Notes: generated from the letters alone by a model not told the origin. A stretch of 64,000 nucleotides of DNA from an uncultured Clostridia bacterium (GCA_946407065.1 CAMJMQ010000001.1:186001-250000); one strand, 5' to 3'; positions 22,991 through 32,765 are shown, counted from the first letter of the stretch. Made by a program: numbers and translations.

Positions 22991-24166
22991 TTATGCTTTT
23001 TCTATTGTTGCCAGATCGTGAAATCTTTCAAACAAACCATATAGCTTTTCTGGCGTATCACACTCGAAGAAAAGTATTCCTGCCTTGTATGTTAGATAAT
23101 CATCAATGACTTCATCTTCTTTTGCAAAAATCATTGACTCAAATACATAATCCTTTAATTCGCTGTCTATTTTAATACCCTTATATATTCCGTTGGAATC
23201 TGACATTACACATTGATGAGCAATATTGTGATCCTTTATCGTATATTCATCTTGCAACTCAATACCAACTGACGCTTTGACCAGTTCGGTCGCATAATCA
23301 ACTTCTGTCGAATATTGCACTAAATAGCAGTATAACATACCCGCAGCACGTCTGCAAGGATCGATGATGACAGGGATCCCTTCCTTGTTCACAATAAACT
23401 GAGTATGAAATACTCCGTCCGCTAAGTTTTTCGCTCGAAAAACAGCTTCAACATCTTTAATCAGTTTTTCCTTCGCTGCTGTTGAAACATTGGACGGATA
23501 ACAGGTACCCGATACCATATATTTATTAATATAGTATTCTTCGTTATCAATAAAACAAAAAACGACCTTGTTATTCTTTACCAACATCGCCGCGCCGTGA
23601 TTTTCACCTTCAACAAATTCCTCGATCACAACCGTATCCTGACGAGTTCTCTCCATGGCGACTTCATAAGCCTGTTGCAATTCCTTTAAGCTATTGCATA
23701 CCTTAACTCCCTTGCCACCGGTCAGATCGACCGGTTTTAAAATAACAGGAAAACCAAGCTGTTCGGCGGCAGACTGGCACTCATCCAAGTTCTTACAATC
23801 AACCGTCCGGGGAACGCTGATCCCGATTTGATGTGAAAACTTCATAAACTTATCCTTATGATGGATAAGCTGGGCGTTTTCATAGGTATCATGTCCGGGC
23901 AGACCGAGCTTTTCTGCCGCATAGGCAGAAGATAAAGTAGCAAAATCATTGCATCCCGAGACAATTCCGTCGACATTCTCTTCTTTAGCAATTTCGTAGA
24001 TAAACTCCTTATCAGAGAAATCTCCGTTAATATACTTATCTGAGTATTGATGACCCAGACTATCAGGGTTATTGCCGACAGAAATCACATAATACCCTAA
24101 TTTGTGTAACGATTTTATCAAGGGGATTTCTGAATACCCTCCAACAGTTATTAATGCTTTTTTCAT
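22991..24166 (-). CDS. ATP-grasp ligase
   Basis: 391 residues from ATG 24166 (AAGGA upstream). The N-terminal pre-ATP-grasp domain (MKKALITVGGYSEIPLI; GLPGHDTYENAQLIHHKDKF) is followed by the ATP-grasp core: PVILKPVDLTGGKGV glycine loop, VVIEEFVEGENHG, and the metal-binding end (FIVNKEGIPVIIDPCRRAAG). Such enzymes join a carboxylate to an amine or thiol through an acyl phosphate. Next to a sugar 4-aminotransferase and an acyltransferase, amino-acylation of an amino sugar is a reasonable inference, not established. Confidence 0.85.
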   Translation of the reverse strand: MKKALITVGGYSEIPLIKSLHKLGYYVISVGNNPDSLGHQYSDKYINGDFSDKEFIYEIAKEENVDGIVSGCNDFATLSSAYAAEKLGLPGHDTYENAQLIHHKDKFMKFSHQIGISVPRTVDCKNLDECQSAAEQLGFPVILKPVDLTGGKGVKVCNSLKELQQAYEVAMERTRQDTVVIEEFVEGENHGAAMLVKNNKVVFCFIDNEEYYINKYMVSGTCYPSNVSTAAKEKLIKDVEAVFRAKNLADGVFHTQFIVNKEGIPVIIDPCRRAAGMLYCYLVQYSTEVDYATELVKASVGIELQDEYTIKDHNIAHQCVMSDSNGIYKGIKIDSELKDYVFESMIFAKEDEVIDDYLTYKAGILFFECDTPEKLYGLFERFHDLATIEKA

Positions 24167-24171
24167 ATAAC

Positions 24172-25242
24172 TCATCCTTTTACTTTTGATATCACGAGAT
24201 TAATCAACTTATCATATCTAATCACTCTTTTTACTATAGTGAGTAATCGAGCAATCAAATAACACACAACAACTGTTACCAAATAAATCAGAATGGGATA
24301 CTTGAACCAATAGATATAATTGCTGAAATAATAGCCGATGATAAAGGTATGGAACATAAAAATCAGTCCGCTGTATTTCCCCAGTTCCTCTAATACTTTA
24401 TTTAATAAAGGGATTCTTGATAATACCAAGAACGAAAACATAATAATCGAGAAGCCAAACAGTCCATCATTAACACTGAACACCGAAAATCTAAAGCATG
24501 CAAATGAAACCACCGCTAAGGAACAACACAACACTCTGTTGACCATACTTCCGATTCGAGCCCCTAAAGCTACGATACCATCCGCTTTCGAGACATACAT
24601 TCCGAAAACAAAAGGGAAAAGATAGGTATTCAGTTCTCTGAAATTTGGTAAAGGAAGCAATAGAAAAGCTATTCCAATGCACAGTAACAATTCATTTGAA
24701 TATTCCTGGATCCTATATAATAACGGAAAAACAATGTAGTAGACAATGATGATACTCATAAACCACCATGTTGCATTCATGGTAGCTTCACCCTTAAAAG
24801 GCAAATAGGATAATCCGAAAAAATCAGCAAAAAAACACAAGGGATTATAATGATAGATCTCCAAAAAAGATCTGCCGAATAATAAGCCTAACGGGACAAA
24901 AATAATATATATAAACCAATAATCAGAAAGCAGTTTCAAAAGATGACAGATAACATATTTGATTTGGGATTTTATATGAGTCCCTTTATTGTTATTAGTT
25001 AAGCTAAGTTTATACTTAGTAAAACTCTTATAAAGCCCATACCCGCTAAGGAACAAAAACATGGCTACACATACTTTTCCAAGCGATGACAGTGTGCCTG
25101 CAACGGATACGCCGTTTATAACAATAAGAGGGGTATATCCGCCTTCTTTCAAAAAGAGATGATGGCAAAGAAGAAGTAGTAAAGCGACGCCCTTTGCAAT
25201 ATTTGTTTGTCTTTTATCAAATACTAACTGTTTATCTGTCAA
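24172..25242 (-). CDS. Membrane acyltransferase (acyltransferase 3 family)
   Basis: 356 residues with about ten hydrophobic segments. The start (TNIAKGVALLLLLCHHLFL) has the early conserved His of family 3 acyltransferases, and MFLFLSGYGLYKSF and WWFMSIIIVYYIVFPLL follow. These proteins transfer acetyl or similar groups to polysaccharide sugars at the membrane. Its stop overlaps the ATP-grasp start. Confidence 0.85.
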   Translation of the reverse strand: MTDKQLVFDKRQTNIAKGVALLLLLCHHLFLKEGGYTPLIVINGVSVAGTLSSLGKVCVAMFLFLSGYGLYKSFTKYKLSLTNNNKGTHIKSQIKYVICHLLKLLSDYWFIYIIFVPLGLLFGRSFLEIYHYNPLCFFADFFGLSYLPFKGEATMNATWWFMSIIIVYYIVFPLLYRIQEYSNELLLCIGIAFLLLPLPNFRELNTYLFPFVFGMYVSKADGIVALGARIGSMVNRVLCCSLAVVSFACFRFSVFSVNDGLFGFSIIMFSFLVLSRIPLLNKVLEELGKYSGLIFMFHTFIIGYYFSNYIYWFKYPILIYLVTVVVCYLIARLLTIVKRVIRYDKLINLVISKVKG

Positions 25243-25277
25243 GCGATTTTCCCCTTTTAATCTTTGTTGTCAACCCT

Positions 25278-26411
25278 TTAATTGAAAAAATCATTTATTA
25301 TTTTCACTATGTATTCGATCTTTTCTCTTTCCAGTCCATAATACATTGGCAATCTGACAATTCGTTCGCTTTCCTTTGTGGTGTATTTATCCTCGCCGTT
25401 AAAGCGTCCGAAGGTTCTGCCGGCCGGAGAGGAATGAAGCGGAATATAATGGAAAACCGCTCCGATTCCATTTGCCTTAAGATGCTCGATCATCTTTGTT
25501 CGCTGATCTAAATCCTTCAGCTTAATGTAATACATATGCGCATTATGCGTGCATTCCTCCGGAATATACGGAATTTCGACAGCGCCTTTGTCAGCTAACG
25601 GCTTTAACAGTTCATTATACTGATTCCACGTTGCAAGACGGTCATTATTGATGATCTCAGGATTCTCGATTTGTGCATATAGATATGCACAATTAAGCTC
25701 ACTTTGTAAATAAGATGAGCCTAAATCTACCCATGTATACTTATCGACCTGTCCACGGAAGAATTTTGAGCGATTTGTTCCCTTCTCGCGAATAATCTCT
25801 GCGCGTTCAATATACTGATCGTTATTGATCAGTATCGCTCCACCTTCTCCACTACTGTAGTTTTTCGTTTCGTGAAAGCTAAAGCATCCGAAGTCACCGA
25901 TCGAACCGAGAGCCTGCCCCTTATAATATGCATTCACTGCCTGAGCAGCGTCCTCAATTACAAGCAAATCATGACGCTTGGCTATCTCACAAATTGTATC
26001 CATTTCGCAGCCTACTCCGGCATAGTGTACGGGAACTATTGCTTTTGTTTTATCGGTAATTGCTTCCTCAATTAGCTTTTCATCAATATTAAGCGTATCG
26101 GGACGAATATCAACAAAAACAATCTTGGCACCCCTGAGTACAAACGCATTTGCGGTTGATACAAAGGTATAAGAAGGCATAATCACTTCATCACCGGGTT
26201 GTATATCAGCCAGGATCGCCGCCATTTCCAAAGCAGCAGTACCTGAAGTAGTGATGAGCGCTTTCTTGGATCCTGTCATTTCTTCAAGCTTAGCATTGCA
26301 CCTCTGGGTGAATTCACCATCTCCGCATATTTTGTGATTCAAAACAGCTCGCTTGATATATTGGTCTTCCTTACCGATATACGGCGGAATATTAAACGGA
26401 ATGTTATTCAT
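25278..26411 (-). CDS. dTDP-4-amino-4,6-dideoxyhexose transaminase (WecE type)
   Basis: 377 residues, a PLP aminotransferase of the DegT/DnrJ/EryC1 family. Motifs: SGTAALEMAAIL, PGDEVIMPSYTFVSTANAF, VIEDAAQAVNA, and the PLP lysine in FSFHETKNYSSGEGGAI. The FHETKN and GKISGDG-like start match WecE/RffA, which aminates dTDP-4-keto-6-deoxyglucose to a 4-amino-4,6-dideoxygalactose. RmlA and RmlB in the same operon can supply the substrate. The product may then be acylated by the neighbouring genes. Confidence 0.88.
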   Translation of the reverse strand: MNNIPFNIPPYIGKEDQYIKRAVLNHKICGDGEFTQRCNAKLEEMTGSKKALITTSGTAALEMAAILADIQPGDEVIMPSYTFVSTANAFVLRGAKIVFVDIRPDTLNIDEKLIEEAITDKTKAIVPVHYAGVGCEMDTICEIAKRHDLLVIEDAAQAVNAYYKGQALGSIGDFGCFSFHETKNYSSGEGGAILINNDQYIERAEIIREKGTNRSKFFRGQVDKYTWVDLGSSYLQSELNCAYLYAQIENPEIINNDRLATWNQYNELLKPLADKGAVEIPYIPEECTHNAHMYYIKLKDLDQRTKMIEHLKANGIGAVFHYIPLHSSPAGRTFGRFNGEDKYTTKESERIVRLPMYYGLEREKIEYIVKIINDFFN

Positions 26412-26422
26412 ATACCTATCCC

Positions 26423-28216
26423 CTATCTTAATTCATATTTACAGATTTGGTATTTGTCAACTGTATCAACAATCGTATATTCAACCGTTTTTCCATTTGA
26501 ATAATATTTTTGCAGATATTTTTTCATCATATCCGCATGGGAGTCATCCGACTTAACAATAAAGAACACATCGTCGTTAAAAAGATTAGTGAACATATTG
26601 TCTGTCCCGAATCGTTCGGTTTCATAATCATTTTTCGGAAGCCTGTAATAAGTACCAGCAAAGCCAATATAATTCTTATCGTAATCTGTCTTTTGAGTAA
26701 CCCAGATACTATCCGCAAGAGGTCCATATGAACAACTTTTCGACAGTTCAAACTTTTTATCATTATTGTCTGCTATGTATCCCCTCAAAACTATTTGACT
26801 GTCGTCCAATTCTTTATAGTAATCGATGTATTGATTATACAATGTCGATAAATATACACCTGCACCCGAGAATAATATGCTTGCGATCAGTGCAAAAACA
26901 ACGACGGTTTTGCTATGGTTTTCGGCGGGAGAATTACGAATATAGTCGCGCACCTCGCTCCCTGAAAAAGAATACATCAGGTAAACAGCAAAGCTGATCC
27001 ACAAGGGATAAACCGCTCTGAACGGGACTTTGAGATCTCTCCATAGATAAATATATAGAGCAAGCGTAATAATGGAGAGCATAAGGGGAATAAAATAGTT
27101 CCTCTTTTTCATACTCAATAGAAAGAGCAGCAACAGTGTCCCGACAAAGAAATAAAGGATTCCCTTATTTCCGGCCATAATGCCAAAATTACGAATATCG
27201 ACGGTTCCGTTTTTCCATACAGCGCGTATATTTCCTACTTCACAGATGACCATCAACTTCAGATTTTCCAACATGGAGGATTCATTGGAATTGACAGTAT
27301 CTCTAACCTTTCCTATCGCTTTAAGCTGATCGTAGGTAAATGCACCTTCGTCATCCATATAAAGCTGCCGAAGCATTAACAAATCATTATCGTCTACATT
27401 GATTCTTTCATATGCCTCTTTGTTCTCTTCATATTCAGGAAGCATATAATCATATACATTTGAACGAGCAGCTGTGTATTTTATGAAATAATCCACGCTT
27501 GAATCTGAGCGAATCACAAATGATGCTCCATAAGACACGGCAAAACACAACACAACTGCAACCATCGCAAGAATAAATCTTTTCGGCTCAAATAGAATCT
27601 TGAAAAAATCGACAGGCTTACGATCTTCTTTGTTTTTGCAATAATAATCGGTTATTGATTTTCCTATTACAAAAAAGCCGGCAGCTGCAACACTGACTTC
27701 AAAAATCGCAAATCTAAATATGGAACCAAATAGAATCAACACGATCCCGATAATACTTCCAAGCTTCCATTTCTCTCGTTTTGAATAATGTACAATGCAT
27801 AAAAATCCGGCAACCGACATGAGAGCTGCCATTCTTGTATACGCAATCGTACCGTAATGGTTGATCCCTAAAAAGCCGTTGAGTACTATTGTAAAGCAAA
27901 ATGCAACAAAAGGATTGAATTTATCAATAAACACTCTCGTGATTGCTGTGCAAGCAAAAAACGCTGTCAAAAGGCACACAACAACGTACGCGTTCACAGG
28001 GTAAATAACGCGCTGAAGCAACCCCATCAGTGATGCCATCACCGGACTCATAAAGTTAAAATTATAGCTTCCGTCCGTGATCAGATTTGAAAAAACATAA
28101 TCATCAGGCATTTCATAGTGAAGCGGTATCACGATCAGAAAAAACGCCATAATAACAGCATTCAATAATAAAGCGTATATAATTTTAAAATGTTTTTTTT
28201 CTTGCAATTTTGCCAT
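26423..28216 (-). CDS. Polytopic membrane protein, GT-C glycosyltransferase-like
   Basis: 597 residues with about eleven membrane helices, one large loop in the middle and a soluble C-terminal part of about 130 residues. The first outer loop contains PDDYVFSNL, where GT-C transferases keep acidic catalytic residues. GT-C enzymes take sugars from polyprenyl phosphates outside the membrane. With the GtrB-like enzyme and SMR pair it would be the specific transferase, as GtrC-type genes are in phage systems. No named family is certain. Confidence 0.6.
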   Translation of the reverse strand: MAKLQEKKHFKIIYALLLNAVIMAFFLIVIPLHYEMPDDYVFSNLITDGSYNFNFMSPVMASLMGLLQRVIYPVNAYVVVCLLTAFFACTAITRVFIDKFNPFVAFCFTIVLNGFLGINHYGTIAYTRMAALMSVAGFLCIVHYSKREKWKLGSIIGIVLILFGSIFRFAIFEVSVAAAGFFVIGKSITDYYCKNKEDRKPVDFFKILFEPKRFILAMVAVVLCFAVSYGASFVIRSDSSVDYFIKYTAARSNVYDYMLPEYEENKEAYERINVDDNDLLMLRQLYMDDEGAFTYDQLKAIGKVRDTVNSNESSMLENLKLMVICEVGNIRAVWKNGTVDIRNFGIMAGNKGILYFFVGTLLLLFLLSMKKRNYFIPLMLSIITLALYIYLWRDLKVPFRAVYPLWISFAVYLMYSFSGSEVRDYIRNSPAENHSKTVVVFALIASILFSGAGVYLSTLYNQYIDYYKELDDSQIVLRGYIADNNDKKFELSKSCSYGPLADSIWVTQKTDYDKNYIGFAGTYYRLPKNDYETERFGTDNMFTNLFNDDVFFIVKSDDSHADMMKKYLQKYYSNGKTVEYTIVDTVDKYQICKYELR

Positions 28217-28221
28217 TATTG

Positions 28222-29028
28222 TTATCCTTTTCTTGTTAATTCATCAAAAATGATGTCCAAATCTTTGCGTTCGAAGACTTCAAGCATTCCTCCGCGAGTC
28301 GCGTTATATGCTTCTACATCAAGAGTCTTGTTTTTGATATGATAATCAAGTGAAATAAAAGCTTTGTTCATCTCATAAAGATTGGGAATCAATAAATCAT
28401 CGGTTTCAGCATTCCTGTACTTATCGCTGACATAATCTCTCTCAAGTTTCTCGTTAACGATAATATTACCGTCCTTATCCTTTGCAACTTTATAATTCTG
28501 ATCGAACCCTATCAGGTAAAATCGTTTAAAGCCCATATAATACGCAAGCTGAAAAGCTGTATAAGCCACAGTAGGAGCGTCAACTACCTCCGCTGCAAAG
28601 TCTTTAGAAAAGCCAAAAACATCATCGCCGGAATTGATCGTTTTATAATAATATGAACCGGGTATCGTCAGATTCTCATACCATTTCCATCGGATCGGCA
28701 GAAACTTATTTTTCAAATCCAGAGCCTTAAACTGCTCCTCAATGCCATATGTCACATTAATATCCTGAGAGATATAATATGTCGGTCTCCAAGGAGTTTC
28801 ATCAAAGATACAAAAGATTCTGTTGAACGCAAAAGACGGTACTCCTAACTCATGAATCTTGGTCAGATCTTCAATCTTCAATGATGGACCGTTTCCGATG
28901 ATAAAGCAGGTCTCTCCCTTATGTATTCCTTCGAACTTTTTGAGCTGCTGTCCATATTTGCACTGCTTAAAGTGCTTGTACATTCTTCCTTGATTTCGTG
29001 CAATGATTGATTTTATAGGATGCATCAT
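28222..29028 (-). CDS. DUF115/MptE-like protein, possible CMP-sugar transferase
   Basis: 268 residues. Near the N-terminus ETCFIIGNGPSLKIEDL is followed by FAFNRI. The N-G-P-S-L motif is shared by MptE-like DUF115 proteins and GT42 sialyltransferases (A-G-N-G-P-S-L). The middle carries YLIGFDQNYKV and the end a conserved Glu-Val-Phe. MptE is a pterin pyrophosphokinase in archaea, which makes no sense here. In an operon with a CMP-sugar synthetase, a role as CMP-ulosonate transferase is an attractive inference. Confidence 0.6.
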   Translation of the reverse strand: MMHPIKSIIARNQGRMYKHFKQCKYGQQLKKFEGIHKGETCFIIGNGPSLKIEDLTKIHELGVPSFAFNRIFCIFDETPWRPTYYISQDINVTYGIEEQFKALDLKNKFLPIRWKWYENLTIPGSYYYKTINSGDDVFGFSKDFAAEVVDAPTVAYTAFQLAYYMGFKRFYLIGFDQNYKVAKDKDGNIIVNEKLERDYVSDKYRNAETDDLLIPNLYEMNKAFISLDYHIKNKTLDVEAYNATRGGMLEVFERKDLDIIFDELTRKG

Positions 29029-29034
29029 ATAAAC

Positions 29035-30003
29035 CTACTTGTTTATTAAATATACGAGTAAATAATTCCCTTTTTTTAGTAAAGAAATATACTTTTTGTC
29101 CTCTTCCGGAATTCTCATCTGATCAATACAGCTTTTAAACGTCTTATCGTTGATTACGTATTGATTATAACGAAGTTTTTTGATAAAACTCTGTTGATTT
29201 CTTTTATCAAAAGTATTATTCAATGATTGATTAAACAGATAAAAATACTCATAGCAAAACTCCGGTATGTACTCATCTGAGATAAGCTCTTTTCTCTTGA
29301 GATAGATTCTCTTTAACTTATCATAATAATTGGCAAAATACTTATGAGACAGCCCCGCATCAGGCGAAACAAAGTAATCGTATAATGCTTCATTAATAAA
29401 ACAAATACTATCGCAATATTTTAAATACTCAATATTGAAGAGAGCATCTTCGGCATAGTCCGTACTCTCATCAAAAGAAATATTGTGCTCTTTAATTATC
29501 GACAAGTCATAGATATGATTCCATACATAGCCTGAAATACCTGCGCTGAATACTCGATAATACTCTTCCTTTTTTATTAGAGTAATACTTTCTCTCTCGT
29601 TTAACACTACAGTTTTCTGCTTTTGATTTGTCTTTGGATCAGCATAACTGCAGCCACAAGTTACCCATGAGTCAGAATGATTAATGATACCATTCAACAA
29701 ATGTTCACACCATAAACCATCAACCGTATCATCGCTGTCACAGAACATGATATAGTCACCATGCGCCATTTGGATTCCATAGTTTCTGGCATGAGAGACG
29801 CCGTTGTTTCTTATATGGAAAACATATACATTTTTGTATAGTTCATCATAATAGTCACAAATCTTACCACTGTTATCCGTAGAACCATCATCTACCAAAA
29901 TTAGTTCATAGTCGGTAAAAGTTTGTTTTATTATACTTTCTACACAACGACGCAGATAATTCTCAACATTAAAAACTGGGATAATAATACTAATTCTTGG
30001 CAC
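29035..30003 (-). CDS. Family 2 glycosyltransferase
   Basis: 322 residues from the GTG at 30003 (AAAGGAG upstream). GT-A domain: ISIIIPVFNVENYLRRCVES, LILVDDGSTDNSG, and FCDSDDTVD as the metal-binding D-x-D. The C-terminal 120 residues are helical and probably select the acceptor. Cytoplasmic, probably membrane-associated. Donor and acceptor cannot be told. Only two bases separate it from the next GT2. Confidence 0.9.
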   Translation of the reverse strand: MPRISIIIPVFNVENYLRRCVESIIKQTFTDYELILVDDGSTDNSGKICDYYDELYKNVYVFHIRNNGVSHARNYGIQMAHGDYIMFCDSDDTVDGLWCEHLLNGIINHSDSWVTCGCSYADPKTNQKQKTVVLNERESITLIKKEEYYRVFSAGISGYVWNHIYDLSIIKEHNISFDESTDYAEDALFNIEYLKYCDSICFINEALYDYFVSPDAGLSHKYFANYYDKLKRIYLKRKELISDEYIPEFCYEYFYLFNQSLNNTFDKRNQQSFIKKLRYNQYVINDKTFKSCIDQMRIPEEDKKYISLLKKGNYLLVYLINK

Positions 30004-30005
30004 AA

Positions 30006-30992
30006 CTACTCCTTTGTAAACTTTCTTTTTACAGCTTGCCAATACCAATATAATTTCATTCTCTTCGGATATACGAGTTCATATATATAAATATAATCAG
30101 AGAAAATAGAGATTCCCCTATCCTCAGCAAATTTCAAATATCTTGTAATCTTACTTTTTATTTCTGGCAAATATTGTTTTTTCTGTTCAGAATTATTATT
30201 ATTGACGATAATCTTATAGTGCTTCGCTAGATTGTTTAAAAGGTACTTTACACTATATTCTAAAGCTTTCTGATAATTATTTAAAGAAAAGAAATTTGCC
30301 TGATTTTCAATCGCTTCAATAGAATCCATTCGTTTTGGCGTCCATTCAGATCTCATTATACTCTCGGAATTAGTGTAATAATAGTATAGCGGCTGATTCG
30401 CAAAAGCAATTTTTTCATATTTAAATAGGATTTTATAGGTTGTATATTCATCTTCGTGGAGTTTGCCAACAGGATATCTTATATCCTTAAAATCCTCTTT
30501 TTTATAAAGCTTACAAACAGCAATAACAGCATTGACATTATGCTCACAAAAAAAATCTTCCGTATTGACTATATCTGCTTCTAATTGACTTTCATCAACT
30601 TCAGGATTATCTCCTGTAGTTTCTTCATATGCACAAATGCTGATTTCGCACCCGGTACTCTTTACTGCATCGTACAAAGTCTCCAAATATCTCGGATGAA
30701 TCCAGTCATCACTGTCGATGAAGGTGATCCACTCGCTGTTGCTTTTCGCAAAAGCCCAATCTATTCCGACGTTTCTCGCATCGGACAATCCACCATTTTC
30801 TTTGTGGATCACGTGAATGCGCTCGTCCTTCTCGGCATATTCATCACATATTTTCCCACAGTTATCCGGAGAACCGTCATCAACAAGAATCAGCTCAAAA
30901 TCTGTGAAGGTTTGCATAAGAATGCTATCAACACAACGATTCAAATATTTCTCCACGTTATAAACTGGAACAATTACACTTATTTTTGGCAT
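30006..30992 (-). CDS. Family 2 glycosyltransferase
   Basis: 328 residues: ISVIVPVYNVEKYLNRCVDS, LVDDGSPDNCG, HKENGGLSDARNVG, and FIDSDDWIHP as the metal site. The N-terminal domain is close to that of the 49,849 gene, the C-terminal part is not. It lies between a GT32-type gene and another GT2, as part of a glycosyltransferase block of unknown linkage. Confidence 0.9.
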   Translation of the reverse strand: MPKISVIVPVYNVEKYLNRCVDSILMQTFTDFELILVDDGSPDNCGKICDEYAEKDERIHVIHKENGGLSDARNVGIDWAFAKSNSEWITFIDSDDWIHPRYLETLYDAVKSTGCEISICAYEETTGDNPEVDESQLEADIVNTEDFFCEHNVNAVIAVCKLYKKEDFKDIRYPVGKLHEDEYTTYKILFKYEKIAFANQPLYYYYTNSESIMRSEWTPKRMDSIEAIENQANFFSLNNYQKALEYSVKYLLNNLAKHYKIIVNNNNSEQKKQYLPEIKSKITRYLKFAEDRGISIFSDYIYIYELVYPKRMKLYWYWQAVKRKFTKE

Positions 30993-30996
30993 TCAA

Positions 30997-31785
30997 TCAC
31001 TTCTTTATCTTTTGTTTTAAGCGTTTATACTTTTCTTCGCCTAACACATTAATAAGAAAACGGTTTGGAAAATGTATGATTGAATCTATCCGATCATTTC
31101 TTTTATTCAGCTTCCACACTTTTTTTATACGCGCTTTAATCTCTTCATCAACCCAACTGGCATCATAATGATGTATAGAGTAAGTGTTCTTGGTCAAATG
31201 TAATAAACCGGTAATAAAGCTTTTAGGATCAAAATAATCTCCCGGATAAATAATGTTATCATTAATTGACTGATAATGATTGTCCATTACAAATCCATAT
31301 TTTTCTAATACGGTTGAATTAAGGATTGGAGAAGGTGTTAAATTTTGACTTCCATCAGGATTATAGAAGGATAACGCTTGATACGAATCCATAATATTTT
31401 TAAGTAAAGGATTTCCCTTTTCTCCTGCAAAACCATGCCCAAGATTTATATAAAACTTATTGTTTCCATCATCTTCAAATCCAAAAAAAGACTTGCAATC
31501 CAATAAAGAATCAAAATTCTTTATTACTTGTACATCAGTATCCAAATATATACCACCATGATGATAGATAATATCTACGCGTGCATAATCAGGAACAAAT
31601 CCCCACTTTTTTGCTTCATAGGCATCTTTCATATACTGATTCTTTGTGAAATCATAATTATTCTCATTCCATTCTATAATTTCATAATCAGGGCAATACT
31701 TTTTCCAACTCGCTATGCACTTTTTTACTGAAGTTGGCAAAGGATTTCCGCCTACCCAACAGTAATGTATCTTTTTTGGTATCAA
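30997..31785 (-). CDS. GT32-type glycosyltransferase, copy 1
   Basis: 262 residues: MIPKKIHYCWVGGNPLP start, ARVDIIYHHGGIYLDTDVQV with the D-x-D of the Gly_transf_sug (OCH1-like) family, FINLGHGFAGEKG-type loop. Residues 1-210 are identical to the protein at 38,077; the last 50 (after HHYDASW) differ. Most of its DNA is a perfect repeat of the other copy, so gene conversion or recombination has homogenised them. Confidence 0.88.
   Translation of the reverse strand: MIPKKIHYCWVGGNPLPTSVKKCIASWKKYCPDYEIIEWNENNYDFTKNQYMKDAYEAKKWGFVPDYARVDIIYHHGGIYLDTDVQVIKNFDSLLDCKSFFGFEDDGNNKFYINLGHGFAGEKGNPLLKNIMDSYQALSFYNPDGSQNLTPSPILNSTVLEKYGFVMDNHYQSINDNIIYPGDYFDPKSFITGLLHLTKNTYSIHHYDASWVDEEIKARIKKVWKLNKRNDRIDSIIHFPNRFLINVLGEEKYKRLKQKIKK
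31153..31776 (-). repeat. 624-bp direct repeat, copy A
   Basis: Line by line this stretch shows no difference from 38,233-38,856, at a constant offset of 7,080 bases and in the same orientation. It covers most of the GT32-type gene. Identity ends at a T/A difference at 31,777 and at differences before 31,153. Confidence 0.85.
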
Positions 31786-31808
31786 AAAACCACCTCGTTA
31801 TTTTCATG

Positions 31809-32756
31809 TTATTTTCGTTGCTTTTGTTCAATTAACCATTGCATTGTACGCTTTATTCCATTTTCAAATGAAACTTTTGGTTTAAATCCTGTGTGATACG
31901 TCAATAAAGAACTGTCTATTATTTTATATTTATCAAGACTGATTGCGGAAGCCTGATGTCCACCAAAGTCCAAACATATTTTTTGGTTAGTGTATTGATT
32001 AACAATTTTCTCAATTATCACCAAATACTCTTTTAATGGTCTAAACTTCCCAGTGGTAATACTATATTCACATCCATTTTTCCCATAAACGGCAATTAGA
32101 TAAAGTGCATGAACAACATCGCTAACATGCAACAGTTCATATAATTGTTTTCCCGATGATACACTTGGTATTTTTCCATCTAACATAGTTGAAATTACAT
32201 AGCTAACCAAACGATTAGAAGTATCATACTCACCATATGTATTAAATAATATAGGGTTAAAGTATTCAATATTATACTGTGCTGCTAAAGTCTTGCCCAT
32301 GGCATGCAATGACAATTTAGCAGATTTATAGTAATGATTGGTTTGGTCGAAAGGATAATTATTAAATAATTCAGTAATAAGCTCTATTTCATGTATGCTT
32401 CCTGTACATATAAATCGCTTTACATTCATAAAATGAGCAGCCTCAATCAGTTTTATACCATATAAAACATTATTTAATTGTGTTTCATATAATAAAGAAG
32501 TACCCATTGTTGAATTGCCCATCCATGACAAATGAAATACATAATCGATACTAGTTTCATTAATTATTTTTGGTAGATAATAATAGTTTTCCATATCACA
32601 ATTGATAGGAATTATTTTCTCGTCTTCGAGCATCCATTTGTCAGCAACAGCTTGCTCTCGTATTATTGCATATACTAACAAATCGTTTTTTCGCAATTCT
32701 CTAATTAACCAAGTTGCTAAAAAACCGTTTGCTCCTGTTACAATTGCTTTATTCAT
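31809..32756 (-). CDS. NAD-dependent sugar reductase/epimerase, probably for CDP-6-deoxyhexose
   Basis: 315 residues, extended SDR: VTGANGFLATWLIREL (NAD site), VFHLSWMG, CTGSIHEIE, and YYKSAKLSLHAMG with Tyr-x3-Lys. It follows CDP-glucose 4,6-dehydratase in the operon. The usual next enzyme of CDP-3,6-dideoxyhexose routes, the iron-sulfur 3-dehydratase RfbH, is absent. So the likely reaction is reduction or epimerisation of CDP-4-keto-6-deoxyglucose to a CDP-6-deoxyhexose. The gene is notably AT-rich. Confidence 0.78.
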   Translation of the reverse strand: MNKAIVTGANGFLATWLIRELRKNDLLVYAIIREQAVADKWMLEDEKIIPINCDMENYYYLPKIINETSIDYVFHLSWMGNSTMGTSLLYETQLNNVLYGIKLIEAAHFMNVKRFICTGSIHEIELITELFNNYPFDQTNHYYKSAKLSLHAMGKTLAAQYNIEYFNPILFNTYGEYDTSNRLVSYVISTMLDGKIPSVSSGKQLYELLHVSDVVHALYLIAVYGKNGCEYSITTGKFRPLKEYLVIIEKIVNQYTNQKICLDFGGHQASAISLDKYKIIDSSLLTYHTGFKPKVSFENGIKRTMQWLIEQKQRK

Positions 32757-32765
32757 ATTATTCTT

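Noticed and set aside
28222..29028. 6-hydroxymethylpterin diphosphokinase as literal function
   Set aside because: MptE-like annotation is by fold only; no pterin genes are present, and the context is polysaccharide synthesis.
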